From an uncultured Opitutales bacterium (GTDB lineage: Bacteria > Verrucomicrobiota > Verrucomicrobiia > Opitutales > Intestinicryptomonadaceae), in the NCBI GenBank assembly GCA_944389885.1, contig CALXNZ010000007.1, positions 1-64,000 on the forward strand: 64,000 nucleotides of DNA, read 5' to 3'. The first letter of the stretch is position 1. Every line of letters starts with the position of its first letter. Positions 33,366 through 44,074 of the stretch are shown here, piece after piece. Under the pieces are notes generated by a model. The model searched no databases and had not been told where the DNA came from. It was given only the letters and a program-made list of their open reading frames with translations. The translations under genes and the position numbers were made by a program.

Positions 33366-36300
33366 ATGGAAGAAAGCAATGCCAACACAAATCAGGCGCG
33401 CGATATACTCGGTTTCGACAACGAAGCCGGATTCGATTGCGTCTCCATTGGAATAGCGTCTCCCGATACTATTCGCGCGTGGTCGCACGGCGAAGTCAAA
33501 AACCCAGAGACAATAAATTATCGCACGTTTAAGCCCGAACCGGGAGGACTTTTCTGCCAGAGAATATTCGGCCCTATACGCGACTACGAGTGCGCATGCG
33601 GAAAGTATAAGCGCATACGCTTTAAGGATCAAGTTTGCGATCGCTGCGGAGTGGAGGTGACAACTTCCCGCGTCCGCCGCGAACGCATGGGGCACATAGA
33701 GCTCGCCGTTCCGGTTTCGCATATTTGGTTCCTGAAGAGCATGCCAAGCCGTCTCGGGCTCATGCTCGACATGACTGCAAAGGCCCTTGAAAGCGTCATC
33801 TATTATGAACGCTATGTGGTGATCGACCCTATGAACACGTCGTTCACCTATATGCAGTTTCTGACAGACGCGGAATATCAGGCCGCCATTGACGCCGGCG
33901 ACGAATTTGTGGCAAAGATGGGGGCTGAAGCTGTCCGCGATTTGCTGGCGAAAATCGACCTGCAAAAAATGGAGGCCGAGCTTGAGGAACAGATGCAGGC
34001 TACCCGCTCCAAACAGATAAAGAAAAAGCTCTCAAAACGCTTAAAGCTGGTGCAGGGCTTTATCTCAAGCGGAGCCCGCCCCGAATGGATGATATTGGAA
34101 GTGCTTCCGGTTATTCCGCCGGATTTGCGTCCGCTTGTGCCCCTTGAGGGCGGCAGGTTCGCCACCAGCGACCTCAACGACCTCTATCGCAGGGTGATAA
34201 ACCGCAACAACCGTTTGCGGGCCCTCATGCAAATGAAGACTCCCGACGTCATTATCCACAATGAAAAGCGCATGCTGCAGGAGTCTATCGACGCGTTGTT
34301 CGACAACGGCCGCCACGGGCGCCCGGTCACCGGCGCTGGGAATAGGGCGCTCAAGAGCATTTCCGATATGCTCAAAGGCAAACAGGGACGTTTCCGCCAG
34401 AATCTACTCGGAAAGCGTGTGGACTATTCTGGGCGTTCCGTGATTGTCATAGGTCCGGATTTGAAATTGCATCAGTGCGGGCTTCCGAAGAAAATGGCTC
34501 TTGTGCTTTTCGAGCCCTTTATAATACGCCGCCTGAAGGAACTTGGCTTCGTCCATACAGTGCGCAGCGCGCGCAAGATGATAGAGAAGAAGTCGCCGGA
34601 AGTCTGGGATATTCTCGAGGAGGTGACCGAAGGGCACCCCGTCATGCTAAACAGGGCGCCGACTCTGCACAGGCTCTCAATCCAGGCATTTGAACCCGTG
34701 CTGATAGAGGGCGACGCAATACGTCTGCATCCCCTGGTTTGCGCCGCTTACAATGCGGACTTCGACGGCGACCAGATGGCGGTTCATGTCCCGCTTTCTC
34801 TCGAGGCGATAATGGAGGCAAAATTGTTGATGTTGGCAAGCAACAACATATTTTCGCCATCTTCCGGCAAGCCGATTTTGACGCCTTCGCAAGACATCGT
34901 ATTGGGCGTTTACTATCTTACTTACGAGCCGAGCCTTAAGAAAGAAAAAGGAGATAGAGTTCCGATTTTAACTTCTGTAAAAGAGGTGGAGGCCGCGCAG
35001 GCGGAGGGAATGCTGCATTGGCACGATTGGATTGACTTTGTAAATCCGGATTTCGGCAAGGAAACCATTTACGGCGACCCCAAGAAAAGGCTTATCCGCA
35101 CGACTGTCGGCCGCGTCATATTCAACACTATCTGGCCCGACAAGATGGGATTCGTCAACTTCAGTGTTCCCAAAGGCAAGCTTGGCGACTTGATTCTCAA
35201 TACGTTTAAGATTTGCGGACGTTCCGATAGCGCGCCCGTACTGGATAAGATGAAGGCTCTCGGATTCAGGACCGCGACTCTCGCAGGTATTTCGATAGGG
35301 ATAGGCGACATGAATATTCCCCAAGAGAAGTACGGCATAATATCCGAGGCTCGCGCTAAAATTAAGACCGTAGAGAGCGAGTACAGAAAGGGTACCATAA
35401 CTAAGGGCGAACGCTCCAACAAAGTTATAGACATTTGGAATGTCGCAACTGAGGAAATCGCAAAGAAAGCATTTGAAAATCTTGCGAGAGTTCCGGAAAA
35501 GACATACGGGCGCCAGCACATCAATCCTGTATATGTATTGATGGACTCCGGAGCCAGAGGAAACAAGGCGCAGGTGAGGCAGCTCTGCGGAGCCCGCGGC
35601 CTCATGGCAAAGCCGAACGGAGAAATTATCGAACGTCCGATATTGTCGTCATTCCGCGAAGGATTGAGCGTGCACGAGTATTTCATATCCACGCACGGGG
35701 CGCGTAAAGGTTTGGCCGATACCGCCTTGAAAACCGCGGACGCTGGCTACATGACGAGAAAGCTTTGCGACGTTGCCATGGACGTCATAATAACCGAGGA
35801 GGACGACGGCAACCGCAACGGCATCTGGAAAGAGGCCATATACGATGGCGACGATGAAATCGTATCGCTTTTCGACCGCATAGTGGGGCGCTGCTCCAGC
35901 GACGACGTCCGCAATCCCGCAAATCCCGACGAGATAGTAATACATTCCGGAGAGCTGATAACCGAAGCTATGGCAAAACGCGTTAACGCATTGGGCATAG
36001 AGAGGGTAAAAGTAATGAGCCCGCTCACCCACTTGAAGCGCAACGCCATTCCGGCTAAGGCTTACGGCATAGACCCGTCAACGCAAAAGCTTGTTGAACG
36101 TGGCACGGCAGTCGGCATAATAGCCGCGCAGTCAATCGGAGAGCCGGGCACGCAGCTGACCATGAGAACCTTCCACGTAGGCGGTGTAGCGCAGTCCGTA
36201 AAGGCTCCTGAAATAAGGGTGAGGAATGCCGGCACCATAAGGTTTGACGACCTCCGCACGGTGGCCATAGGCGAAAAAGCTCATGTAGTGCTGAATAAAA

Positions 36301-37517
36301 CCGGCCATATACAGATACTCGACGAGGAGGGAAAACCAATAGAAGATTACGCGATAGTAGCGGGCTCCCTCATATCCGCCGACGACGGCGAGGCTGTTAA
36401 AAAAGGACAGCTTCTCGCCCAGTGGGACCCCCACAATATTCCGATTTTGGCCGATAAAGAAGGCGTGGTGGAATTCCGCGACATGATAGACGGCCTGACT
36501 TATCGCAGCGAATTGGATCCGTCAACCGGCAGGCACACGATTACCATAGCCGACCACAAGGAAGACTTGAATCCGACAGTTGCGATAGTAGATCCGAAGA
36601 CGAAGAAGGAAATTTCACTTCAAGCCATACCTACTGGAGCGCAGGTTGTCGTGGCGAACGGGGACAAGATAAAGCCCGGCACTATGATAGCAAAAACTCC
36701 GCGCTCTGCGGCGAAGACGCAGGATATTACCGGTGGTTTGCCGCGCGTAGCCGATCTGTTTGAGGCCCGCAGGCCCAAGGAAGTTGCGGAAATGGCCCGC
36801 AGCGACGGAATAGTCAAGATGGCGGGAACGCGCCGCAAGAAGAAGCTGCTCAAGATAGTGCCTAAGGGGGCGGCAAATGACGAAGGAGCCGAAGAGCATC
36901 TCATTTCCTCGAACAAGCGCATAACCGTTCAGGACGGCGACGAAGTAAAGAAAGGCCAACTCTTGACCGAAGGCGGGGCCGATCCGAGCGAGATTCTCGA
37001 AGTAATGGGAATAAACGCCGTTCAGGAATACATACTGAGAGAGATACAAAAAGTGTATCGCTCGCAAGGTGTCACCATTAACGACAAACACATAGAAGTA
37101 ATAGCTTCGAGAATGTTGCGCAAAGTTCGCGTGGTCGAACCTGGCGACTCAGATTTCTTCTGGGGCCAGCAGGTTGACAGGTACGAATTCATGGAGACTA
37201 ACGACAGTATTGTCGAAGCCGGCGGAAAGCCCGCAACCGGAGAGCCCATACTCTTGGGTATAACCAAGGCGAGCTTGGAGACGGAAAGCTTCATAAGCGC
37301 CGCGTCCTTCCAAGAGACGACAAGGGTCTTGACAGAGGCTGCGACCCTCGGCAAGAAAGACGATTTGTCGGGATTCAAGGAAAATGTCATAATGGGAAAT
37401 CTCATTCCCGCCGGCACAGGCCTTGCAGCGTACCGCAAGCTAAAGGTGAATGCCGTGGCTCCGGAATTGGATATAACCCAACCCGCGCCGGAATCGGAGG
37501 AGGCTCCCAACGCTTAA
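33366..37517 (+). CDS. rpoC: RNA polymerase beta' subunit lacking the second zinc site
   Basis: A 1383-residue beta' subunit. The N-terminal zinc ribbon is intact (Cys76, Cys78, Cys91, Cys94 in ECACGKYKR and VCDRCGVEV), as are the active-site [12 protein letters not shown], the bridge-helix/trigger-loop region ([12 protein letters not shown]) and [16 protein letters not shown]. The second zinc site is missing. Where E. coli has Cys814 in TEDDCGT, this has TEEDDGN. Where E. coli has SCDTDFGVCAHCYG, this has [17 protein letters not shown], so all four ligand cysteines are replaced. The gene is 21 bases after rpoB. Confidence 0.96.
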   Translation: MEESNANTNQARDILGFDNEAGFDCVSIGIASPDTIRAWSHGEVKNPETINYRTFKPEPGGLFCQRIFGPIRDYECACGKYKRIRFKDQVCDRCGVEVTTSRVRRERMGHIELAVPVSHIWFLKSMPSRLGLMLDMTAKALESVIYYERYVVIDPMNTSFTYMQFLTDAEYQAAIDAGDEFVAKMGAEAVRDLLAKIDLQKMEAELEEQMQATRSKQIKKKLSKRLKLVQGFISSGARPEWMILEVLPVIPPDLRPLVPLEGGRFATSDLNDLYRRVINRNNRLRALMQMKTPDVIIHNEKRMLQESIDALFDNGRHGRPVTGAGNRALKSISDMLKGKQGRFRQNLLGKRVDYSGRSVIVIGPDLKLHQCGLPKKMALVLFEPFIIRRLKELGFVHTVRSARKMIEKKSPEVWDILEEVTEGHPVMLNRAPTLHRLSIQAFEPVLIEGDAIRLHPLVCAAYNADFDGDQMAVHVPLSLEAIMEAKLLMLASNNIFSPSSGKPILTPSQDIVLGVYYLTYEPSLKKEKGDRVPILTSVKEVEAAQAEGMLHWHDWIDFVNPDFGKETIYGDPKKRLIRTTVGRVIFNTIWPDKMGFVNFSVPKGKLGDLILNTFKICGRSDSAPVLDKMKALGFRTATLAGISIGIGDMNIPQEKYGIISEARAKIKTVESEYRKGTITKGERSNKVIDIWNVATEEIAKKAFENLARVPEKTYGRQHINPVYVLMDSGARGNKAQVRQLCGARGLMAKPNGEIIERPILSSFREGLSVHEYFISTHGARKGLADTALKTADAGYMTRKLCDVAMDVIITEEDDGNRNGIWKEAIYDGDDEIVSLFDRIVGRCSSDDVRNPANPDEIVIHSGELITEAMAKRVNALGIERVKVMSPLTHLKRNAIPAKAYGIDPSTQKLVERGTAVGIIAAQSIGEPGTQLTMRTFHVGGVAQSVKAPEIRVRNAGTIRFDDLRTVAIGEKAHVVLNKTGHIQILDEEGKPIEDYAIVAGSLISADDGEAVKKGQLLAQWDPHNIPILADKEGVVEFRDMIDGLTYRSELDPSTGRHTITIADHKEDLNPTVAIVDPKTKKEISLQAIPTGAQVVVANGDKIKPGTMIAKTPRSAAKTQDITGGLPRVADLFEARRPKEVAEMARSDGIVKMAGTRRKKKLLKIVPKGAANDEGAEEHLISSNKRITVQDGDEVKKGQLLTEGGADPSEILEVMGINAVQEYILREIQKVYRSQGVTINDKHIEVIASRMLRKVRVVEPGDSDFFWGQQVDRYEFMETNDSIVEAGGKPATGEPILLGITKASLETESFISAASFQETTRVLTEAATLGKKDDLSGFKENVIMGNLIPAGTGLAAYRKLKVNAVAPELDITQPAPESEEAPNA

Positions 37518-37526
37518 TGGCGCGTC

Positions 37527-37562
37527 AACGCTTTCGCCCCGCAAAGCGGGCGAAAGTGTTTT
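37527..37562 (+). terminator. Terminator of the rif cluster
   Basis: AACGCTTTCGCCC (37527-37539) pairs with GGGCGAAAGTGTT (37548-37560), including one G-U pair. The loop is CGCAAAGC, and the stem is followed by TT(G). It stands 10 bases after the rpoC stop. Confidence 0.75.
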
Positions 37563-37674
37563 GAGCTTTAGTAAAGCCGCTTTTTCAAAAAATAAAAAAA
37601 ACAAAATAAAAAACTTGCCAAAGATGAACGGAAAGCTACTTTCCTACATCTTTCCCTTTAAATAGACACAAAAT

Positions 37675-38058
37675 ATGCCAACGATTAATCAGTTAGTTCG
37701 CAAGCCGCGCCGTCTTGTAAAGACTAAGACGAAGGCCCCTGCGTTAAAGTCAAATCCGTTTCGCCGCGGAGTTTGCGTGCAGGTTATGACCCGTACGCCT
37801 AAGAAGCCCAATTCGGCCATAAGAAAGGTTGCGAAAGTTCGCCTGACCTCGGGCTACGAAGTTATAGCATACATTCCCGACGAAGGCCATTCTCTGCAGG
37901 AACACAGTGTAGTTCTCGTGCGCGGCGGCCGTGTCAAGGACCTTCCTGGCGTTCGCTATCACATAGTTCGCGGCCCCTTGGATTGCATGGGCGTGGAAAA
38001 ACGTCGCCGCAGCCGTTCCAAATACGGGGTAAAGCGTCCAAAACAGGCCAAGAAATAA
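37675..38058 (+). CDS. rpsL: 30S ribosomal protein S12
   Basis: A 127-residue S12 with the decoding-centre loops [17 protein letters not shown] (streptomycin-sensitive Lys) and [17 protein letters not shown] (site of the conserved Asp methylthiolation). Length is normal. It is first of the str genes, 157 bases after rpoC and behind a terminator, so it should have its own promoter. I see an A/T-rich tract and a weak TTGCCA/TACTTT pair (about 37616-37643), not a convincing one. Confidence 0.97.
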   Translation: MPTINQLVRKPRRLVKTKTKAPALKSNPFRRGVCVQVMTRTPKKPNSAIRKVAKVRLTSGYEVIAYIPDEGHSLQEHSVVLVRGGRVKDLPGVRYHIVRGPLDCMGVEKRRRSRSKYGVKRPKQAKK

Positions 38059-38078
38059 ATTGAACAAAGGCAGATAAC

Positions 38079-38552
38079 ATGTCACGCAGACACAGAGCTG
38101 AAAAAAGAGAACGCGCGGCAGACTCGCGCTACAAGAGCCCATTGGTGAGCCACCTTATAAATATGGTGATGAAGCGCGGAAAAAAGACCGTTGCAGAACG
38201 CATAGTTTATTCGGCGATAGAGCGCGTTAGCGAAAAACTTGAAAAGGGAGATCCGATAGACCTGCTCCTCGGGGCGCTCGAAAATATCAGGCCCAAGCTT
38301 GAGGTCAAAAGCCGCAGGGTCGGTGGAGCTACCTATCAGGTTCCGGTAGAGGTATCCTTTGACAGACAGCAGACGCTGGCTTATCGTTGGTTGATAGAGG
38401 CGGCCGGGAACAGAAAAGGTATGCCGATGTCGGAAGCTCTGGCTGCCGAATTGGTCGACGCCTATAACAATACGGGCGCTGTTGTGAAGAAACGCGAAGA
38501 CGTGCATAAGATGGCGCAGGCAAACAGGGCCTTTGCCCATCTGCGTTGGTAA
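38079..38552 (+). CDS. rpsG: 30S ribosomal protein S7
   Basis: A 157-residue S7: MSRRHRAEKRERAADSRYKS at the start, then LINMVMKRGKKTVAERIVY, the conserved RRVGGATYQVPVEV and the C-terminal KREDVHKMAQANRAFAHLRW. It organises the 30S head and contacts E-site tRNA. It lies 20 bases after rpsL and 24 before fusA, the usual str operon order. Confidence 0.97.
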   Translation: MSRRHRAEKRERAADSRYKSPLVSHLINMVMKRGKKTVAERIVYSAIERVSEKLEKGDPIDLLLGALENIRPKLEVKSRRVGGATYQVPVEVSFDRQQTLAYRWLIEAAGNRKGMPMSEALAAELVDAYNNTGAVVKKREDVHKMAQANRAFAHLRW

Positions 38553-38576
38553 ACTCAGGATATCGGGCTACACACC

Positions 38577-40733
38577 ATGGAATTATCTCCTAAAAATTCT
38601 CCGAACAGACCAAAGCCGCTCGAATATACGAGAAATATCGGTATTTCCGCCCATATAGACGCCGGCAAGACAACCTGTTCAGAACGCATACTGTTTTATA
38701 GCGGCGTCGTCCACAAGATAGGCGAAGTCCACGAAGGCAGCGCCACTACCGACTGGATGGAGCAGGAACGCGAGCGAGGAATAACCATAACTTCTTCCGC
38801 AATCAGCTGCCATTGGACCACAAAGAAAGGGCCGTTTGCGAACATAGAGCATCAGATAAATCTCATAGACACTCCCGGACACGTTGACTTTACCGCGGAA
38901 GTGGAGCGTTCCCTGAGGGTGCTCGACGGAGCCGTTGCGGTATTTTGCGCGGTGGCGGGAGTTCAGCCGCAGTCGGAGACTGTTTGGAGGCAAATGAACA
39001 AATACCACGTTCCCCGCATAGCCTTCATAAACAAAATGGATAGAACCGGCGCCGACTTTTATGGAGCGGTTGAAGATATAAAGACAAAGCTTGAGGGAAA
39101 TCCCCATCCGTTATATCTGCCCATAGGCGCCGAAGACAAATTTAAGGGCCTTATAGACCTCGTTTCAATGAAGGCCTATATCTACGACGAGAACGACCCT
39201 ATGGGGGTTAAGTTCGATACCGTAGAGATTCCCGCCGAATACAAAGAGAAAGCCGAACAATACAGGGCCGAATTGATAGAGGCGGTGGCAGATTTTGACG
39301 ACGCAATAATGGAGCGTTTCCTCGAAGGTGAAACAAACTTTACGGAGGACGAAATTCGCATAGGAATCCGCAAGGCCACGATGTCGCTGAAATTTGTGGG
39401 AGTCATACCCGGGTCGGCGTTTAAGAATAAGGGCGTGCAAATGTTGATGGATTCCGTTGTGGATTATCTACCGAGCCCTCTCGACGTTCCTCCGATAAGG
39501 GCCTATGGTGAGAATGACGAAGACACGCCGTCGCTGGAAATAGTTTCCGACGACTTTGCCCCGACAACCGCTTTGGCCTTTAAACTCTGGAGCGATCCGT
39601 TTATAGGCAAACTCGTGTTCATACGCGTATATAGCGGATGCGTCAAGAAGGGCATGCAGATTTACAATCCGCGCAGCCGCAAGCTCGAGCGCATATCGAG
39701 GCTGGTGATAATGAAGGCCGACAAGCGCGACGATATAGAGGAGGCATACTCCGGTTCCATCTGCGCGATAATAGGGGCTAAAGATATAGTGACGGGCGAT
39801 ACCTTGTGCGAAAAAGACCACGAAGTTCGCCTCGAGCCCCCGACTTTCCCGGAACCGGTTATATCCATGAGCATAGAGCCCAAGAGCAAGGCGGACCAGG
39901 AGAAGCTTTCAATAGGCCTGCAGCGCCTCGCCGAAGAGGATCCGACATTTGTTGTGACGACTGATCAGGATACCGGCCAAACCCTCATTTCCGGTATGGG
40001 CGAACTGCATCTCGACATCATTCGCGACAGGCTTTTCCGCGAATTCAAGGTGGAAGCCGACGCAGGAAAGCCGCAGATAGCATACCGCGAGACGATAACA
40101 GCCCCCGCCGACGGAGTTGGGAAATTCGTCAGGCAGTCCGGAGGAAGAGGCCAATACGGGCATGCGGAGATCAAAATCGAGCCGTTGGAAAAAGGCAAGC
40201 ACTACGAATTTGTCAACGAGATTGTCGGCGGCGTAATCCCGAAGGAATACATAAAGCCTACGGAAGAGGGTATAAAAGAAGCTATGCTGAACGGCGTAGT
40301 GGCGGGCTATCCGGTTGTCGATGTGAAAGTGCGGTTGGTATTTGGCTCCTTCCACGAGGTTGACTCTTCTGAAATGGCATTCAAAATGGCGGGAATTTTC
40401 GCGTTCAAAGACGCGATGAAGAACGCATCGCCAATATTGTTGGAGCCGATAATGAAGGTTGAAGTGACCACGCCCGACGAGTATCAAGGCGACATAATGG
40501 GCGATATAAATCGCCGCCGCGGCCAGATACAGGGCATGGAGAGCAAGGGGAATGTCACCACGATAAAGGCGACGATACCGTTGGAGACCATGTTTGGATA
40601 CGCAACGGACATTCGCTCGCTGTCGAGCGGAAGGGCTTCGTATTCGATGGAGCCGAGCCACTTTGAGCAGGTTCCGAATGCCGTGTTAAAGCAGGTTCAA
40701 GAAGGCGTTGCCAAGAAGGCAGCAAGAAGATAA
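38577..40733 (+). CDS. fusA: Elongation factor G
   Basis: A 718-residue translocase GTPase. G1 is [10 protein letters not shown]2 [20 protein letters not shown]3 [20 protein letters not shown] and G4 NKMDR. Domain IV has the conserved tip region ([18 protein letters not shown]), and the C-terminus ends [17 protein letters not shown]. Both the length and the domain arrangement are those of canonical EF-G. No tuf follows; rpsJ starts after 17 bases. Confidence 0.98.
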   Translation: MELSPKNSPNRPKPLEYTRNIGISAHIDAGKTTCSERILFYSGVVHKIGEVHEGSATTDWMEQERERGITITSSAISCHWTTKKGPFANIEHQINLIDTPGHVDFTAEVERSLRVLDGAVAVFCAVAGVQPQSETVWRQMNKYHVPRIAFINKMDRTGADFYGAVEDIKTKLEGNPHPLYLPIGAEDKFKGLIDLVSMKAYIYDENDPMGVKFDTVEIPAEYKEKAEQYRAELIEAVADFDDAIMERFLEGETNFTEDEIRIGIRKATMSLKFVGVIPGSAFKNKGVQMLMDSVVDYLPSPLDVPPIRAYGENDEDTPSLEIVSDDFAPTTALAFKLWSDPFIGKLVFIRVYSGCVKKGMQIYNPRSRKLERISRLVIMKADKRDDIEEAYSGSICAIIGAKDIVTGDTLCEKDHEVRLEPPTFPEPVISMSIEPKSKADQEKLSIGLQRLAEEDPTFVVTTDQDTGQTLISGMGELHLDIIRDRLFREFKVEADAGKPQIAYRETITAPADGVGKFVRQSGGRGQYGHAEIKIEPLEKGKHYEFVNEIVGGVIPKEYIKPTEEGIKEAMLNGVVAGYPVVDVKVRLVFGSFHEVDSSEMAFKMAGIFAFKDAMKNASPILLEPIMKVEVTTPDEYQGDIMGDINRRRGQIQGMESKGNVTTIKATIPLETMFGYATDIRSLSSGRASYSMEPSHFEQVPNAVLKQVQEGVAKKAARR

Positions 40734-40750
40734 TTTAAAAGAGCACAAAA

Positions 40751-41059
40751 ATGGCTACTCAGAGAATAAGAATAAAACTCAAGGGCTACGATTTCCGCAC
40801 GATAGACCAGAGCGCAAGCGATATAGTAGAAACGGCAAAGCGCACGGGAGCGAGAGTTTCGGGGCCCGTACCTATGCCGACCAAAATCGAGAAGTTTTCG
40901 GTCAATCGTTCGGTGCATGTGAACAAGAAGAGCATGGAACAGTTTGAGCTTCGCACCCACAAGCGCTTGATAGATATAATAGACCCGACGGTGAACACCG
41001 TCGACGAGCTCAAGAAGCTCAATCTGCCGTCCGGCGTTGACATTTCAATCAACGTCTAA
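40751..41059 (+). CDS. rpsJ: 30S ribosomal protein S10
   Basis: A 102-residue S10 ([59 protein letters not shown]). It is a head protein of the 30S subunit and the NusG/NusB partner in antitermination. Seven of its ten isoleucine codons are AUA. It is separated from rplC by 284 bases with a promoter, so here it belongs transcriptionally with fusA rather than with the rest of the S10 cluster. Confidence 0.97.
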   Translation: MATQRIRIKLKGYDFRTIDQSASDIVETAKRTGARVSGPVPMPTKIEKFSVNRSVHVNKKSMEQFELRTHKRLIDIIDPTVNTVDELKKLNLPSGVDISINV

Positions 41060-41196
41060 GGGCGTTTTTAACAGAAAATCATTTACCGCAAATAGCGCGA
41101 GCGTCTCGAAGTTGCGGTGCTTTAAAATAATTGGCACCACGAACCGAGACACTTGCGCAGTATTTGTTAAAAAATTTTTTAATACAAAAAAATTTG

Positions 41197-41226
41197 TTGA
41201 CAGGGCAGTAAATTAAACCACTATAC
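41197..41226 (+). promoter_or_regulatory. Promoter for rplC and downstream genes
   Basis: TTGACA (41197-41202) is followed after 18 bases by CTATAC (41221-41226; TATACG one base on). An A/T-rich tract precedes it (41168-41196), like an UP element. It lies in the long rpsJ-rplC gap and would start a transcript near 41233 with a leader of about 110 bases. Confidence 0.55.
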
Positions 41227-41273
41227 GACTCTTTCTACGAATTTTTAATTCACAGCAAAATAACACAACTAAC

Positions 41274-41334
41274 GCAGGTTTCAACGGAGGCCTCCAAGAA
41301 GGGAAAATAACCCCCAATTGCGGAATCCACCTGC
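41274..41334 (+). promoter_or_regulatory. Candidate autoregulatory leader before rplC
   Basis: GCAGGT (41274-41279) pairs with ACCTGC (41329-41334), enclosing the self-complementary GGAGGCCTCC (41286-41295) and an A-rich segment. This occupies most of the leader expected from the promoter at 41197, and its 3' arm ends 9 bases before the rplC ATG. It may be a site for r-protein feedback, as L4 acts on the E. coli S10 leader; no sequence match to that element is claimed. Confidence 0.35.
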
Positions 41335-41343
41335 CTCTTAGCT

Positions 41344-41985
41344 ATGAGCCAAATACTAATAGGAAAAAAACTGGGCATGACCCAGATTTTCGACGGGGGC
41401 AACAACCTTGTCGCGGTGACCGTGGTAGAAGCGGGTCCGTGCCCCGTCACGCAAGTAAAAACAGCTCAGAGCGACGGTTATGAAGCCGTGCAAATCGGCT
41501 TCGGGGCGCAAAAAGAACAGCGCATGACAAAACCTGAACTCGGGCACCTAAAAAAAGCGGGAGTGAGCCCCGTGACGGAATTGATGGAATTTCGCGTTGA
41601 GAATGCGTCCGAGTACAAGCCCGGCGATGTTCTCACGGTGGAAAAATTTTCCGAAGGCCAGATGGTCGATATCATAGGGACCACAAAAGGGCGCGGATTT
41701 GCCGGAGTAATGAAGCGTTATAACTTCGCCGGCCAGCCCCAAACTCACGGCCACATGATGCATCGCCGTCCCGGATCGGTGGGCTGCCGCCAGACCCCCG
41801 GACACGTTTACAAGGGAAGGAAAATGCCGGGCCATATGGGCCAAGTGCGCTGCACTACCCAGAACCACCCAATAGTGAAGATTCTCGGCGATAAAAATAT
41901 CCTTCTGATAAAGGGAAGCCTGCCCGGAGCCAAAGGCGACATAGTAGTAGTGCGTCCCGCAAAGAAAGCCAAACAAGCTAAATAA
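41344..41985 (+). CDS. rplC: 50S ribosomal protein L3
   Basis: A 213-residue L3: ILIGKKLGMTQIFDGGNN at the start, then GTTKGRGFAGVMKRYNFAGQ, the loop GSVGCRQTPGHVYKGRKMPG that reaches toward the peptidyl-transferase centre, and NHPIVKILGDKNILLIKGSL. Length is normal. No Shine-Dalgarno is visible before the ATG, which follows a hairpin arm; folding may control access. Confidence 0.96.
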   Translation: MSQILIGKKLGMTQIFDGGNNLVAVTVVEAGPCPVTQVKTAQSDGYEAVQIGFGAQKEQRMTKPELGHLKKAGVSPVTELMEFRVENASEYKPGDVLTVEKFSEGQMVDIIGTTKGRGFAGVMKRYNFAGQPQTHGHMMHRRPGSVGCRQTPGHVYKGRKMPGHMGQVRCTTQNHPIVKILGDKNILLIKGSLPGAKGDIVVVRPAKKAKQAK

Positions 41986-41999
41986 GGAATCGCGACATC

Positions 42000-42629
42000 A
42001 TGAAACTAAAAGTTTACACGAAAGACGGTTCGAGCTTTACAGAGGAAGAATTTGAAAATATTCCCCAGTTTGAAGGCGAAAAAGGGCTCGTCGCGCTAAA
42101 AGAAACGCTTGTGGCTTATCAGGCGAACGCGAGGCAGGGCAACGCTTCCACGCTCGACTATGGACACGTCAGCGGCACATGCCGCAAGCCCTTTAAACAA
42201 AAGGGAGGCGGCCGCTCGAGGCACGGCACGACAAAGAGTCCGATACATCGCGGCGGAGCCGTGGTGTTCGGGCCAAAACCGCGCGATTGGTCAAAGAAAA
42301 TCAACCGCAGAGTAAAAGCTTTGGCTTTCTCGCGGGCGCTCTTTGACAGATGCGCGGACAATTCGATTTGCGTAATCGAACAGTTTGAGGCGTCGGAACC
42401 TAAGACGAAGATTGTATCGTCAATGCTCGGAAAGATAAAGCCCGAGGGAAAAGTGCTTTTGATAGACGACGTTTTTGAGGATAAATTTGTTTTGGCGGGA
42501 CGCAACATAGCCCGCGTAAACTTCTGCGAAACAAATTCGCTGAGTGCAATGGAGCTTGTGCGCTTTGACAATATTATCGTAAGCCGCAAGGGATTGGATA
42601 CCGTAATAGCCCGCGCAAACAAGGATTAA
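42000..42629 (+). CDS. rplD: 50S ribosomal protein L4
   Basis: A 209-residue L4 with the extended exit-tunnel loop (GTCRKPFKQKGGGRSRHGTT, HRGGAVVFGPKPRDWSKKIN) and the globular part (KVLLIDDVFEDKFVLAGRNI). In E. coli L4 represses the S10 operon; a candidate leader lies upstream of rplC. The tunnel loop reads RKPFKQKGGGRSRHG rather than the more common RPWRQKGTGRARAG. Confidence 0.96.
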   Translation: MKLKVYTKDGSSFTEEEFENIPQFEGEKGLVALKETLVAYQANARQGNASTLDYGHVSGTCRKPFKQKGGGRSRHGTTKSPIHRGGAVVFGPKPRDWSKKINRRVKALAFSRALFDRCADNSICVIEQFEASEPKTKIVSSMLGKIKPEGKVLLIDDVFEDKFVLAGRNIARVNFCETNSLSAMELVRFDNIIVSRKGLDTVIARANKD

Positions 42630-42631
42630 CA

Positions 42632-42919
42632 ATGATAAATTCGGAAAAAATTCTCAAGGGCTTTAGAGTCACCGAAAAGGCGACAAACCTTCAAGTAGGC
42701 AACCAATACACCTTTGAAGTGGCCGAAGACGCGGACGCCGTTTCCATCGGAAGGGCTGTAGCCAAGACATTTGGAGTCAAGGTTCAGCGCGTGAATGTCA
42801 TGAACGTGAAGGGCAAAGTTAAAGTGTCCCGCATGAGCAAGGGCAACCCCGGCGTCAAAGGCAAAATGAAAAAAGCGATAGTGACCCTCAAGAAGGGCGA
42901 AACTATCCAACTGGCGTAG
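42632..42919 (+). CDS. rplW: 50S ribosomal protein L23
   Basis: A 95-residue L23 (ILKGFRVTEKATNLQVGNQY, TFEVAEDADAVSIGRAVAKT, FGVKVQRVNVMNVKGK). It lines the exit-tunnel opening and binds trigger factor and SRP. It starts 2 bases after rplD, so it is translationally coupled. Confidence 0.95.
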   Translation: MINSEKILKGFRVTEKATNLQVGNQYTFEVAEDADAVSIGRAVAKTFGVKVQRVNVMNVKGKVKVSRMSKGNPGVKGKMKKAIVTLKKGETIQLA

Positions 42920-42933
42920 TAAAGGAGACTGCA

Positions 42934-43776
42934 ATGGTTATTATTAAGAGAAGACCTTTGACTCCCGCCCAGAGATTTCTGGAATTGGGGCGCAACGAAG
43001 TCGATAACAAACGCCCCGAACGCTCGCTCACTGAAAGCAGGCACAGGGCGAGAGGGCGCAACTGCTATGGGCGCATAACCTCGCGCCGCCGCGGAGGCGG
43101 GCATAAGAAGCTTTATCGCATAATAGACTTTAAGCGCGACATAATAGACGTTCCCGCGACGGTTGCGGCGATAGAATACGATCCTTATCGCACGGCCTAC
43201 ATAGCGCTTCTAAACTATGAGAACGGTCAAAAGCGCTATATAATAGCGCCCGACGGGCTCAAAAAAGGCGATAAGATTGTCAACACAAACAGCAAGCAGG
43301 AGGAATTTCCCGTTGGAATGTGCCTGCCGTTGTCGCTGATACCTCCGGCGATGAAAATACACGCGATAGAGCTCGAACCCGGCAAAGGCGCTAAAGTTGC
43401 GCGCGGAGCCGGCATAGGAGCCCAAGTTGTGGCGGTTGAAGGCGATATGGCAACCGTTAAGATGCCGAGCGGAGAGGTTCGCATGTTCAACGCCCGCTGC
43501 AGGGCCGTCATAGGCGTAGTGGGGAACAGCGAGCATCGCAACCAGAGTCTTGGCAAGGCCGGCAGGAGCCGCTGGATGGGAAGGCGTCCGCGCGTTCGCG
43601 GCGTGGCGATGAACCCGGTAGACCACCCGATGGGCGGCGGTGAAGGAAAGACCTCCGGAGGCGGCCAGCCCGTGTCGCCATGGGGACAACTCGCAAAGGG
43701 TTATCCGACCAGAATCAAGAGCAAGACTTCCAATTCAAAGATAGTTCTGCGCCGCAACGGCAAGAAAGTAAAATAA
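42934..43776 (+). CDS. rplB: 50S ribosomal protein L2
   Basis: A 280-residue L2. RGRNCYGRITSRRRGGGHKK lies in the RNA-binding domain, and the conserved NPVDHPMGGGEGKTSGGGQP (with the peptidyl-transferase-proximal His) lies at the C-terminus. AAAGGAG upstream is a strong ribosome site. Length and motifs are normal. Confidence 0.97.
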   Translation: MVIIKRRPLTPAQRFLELGRNEVDNKRPERSLTESRHRARGRNCYGRITSRRRGGGHKKLYRIIDFKRDIIDVPATVAAIEYDPYRTAYIALLNYENGQKRYIIAPDGLKKGDKIVNTNSKQEEFPVGMCLPLSLIPPAMKIHAIELEPGKGAKVARGAGIGAQVVAVEGDMATVKMPSGEVRMFNARCRAVIGVVGNSEHRNQSLGKAGRSRWMGRRPRVRGVAMNPVDHPMGGGEGKTSGGGQPVSPWGQLAKGYPTRIKSKTSNSKIVLRRNGKKVK

Positions 43777-43790
43777 AGGAGAACTAACAA

Positions 43791-44069
43791 ATGGCACGTT
43801 CAATAAAAAAAGGTCCTTTTGTCGATCTGGGTCTCCAGAAGAAAATAGACGAAGCGCAGAAGACCAATTCACGCAAGCCGATTCAAACATGGTCGAGGCG
43901 TTCGATGATAACGCCCGATTTCATCGGATTGAACTTCAACGTACACAACGGCAAGAAATTCGTGGCCGTGTATGTGACAGAAAACATGGTGGGACACCGT
44001 CTTGGCGAATTTGCGCCTACGCGCTATTTCAAGGGACACAATCCCCACACTAAAAAGGCTGCGATGTAA
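43791..44069 (+). CDS. rpsS: 30S ribosomal protein S19
   Basis: A 92-residue S19 ([56 protein letters not shown]). It sits in the 30S head. An AAGGAG ribosome site precedes it. Unusually, the next gene is not rplV but a small exported protein 5 bases on. Confidence 0.97.
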   Translation: MARSIKKGPFVDLGLQKKIDEAQKTNSRKPIQTWSRRSMITPDFIGLNFNVHNGKKFVAVYVTENMVGHRLGEFAPTRYFKGHNPHTKKAAM

Positions 44070-44074
44070 TTGAG

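Noticed and set aside
32454-33965. A 503-codon minus-strand frame opposite rpoB/rpoC
   Set aside because: Same explanation: antisense of conserved coding sequence, biased composition, no family resemblance.
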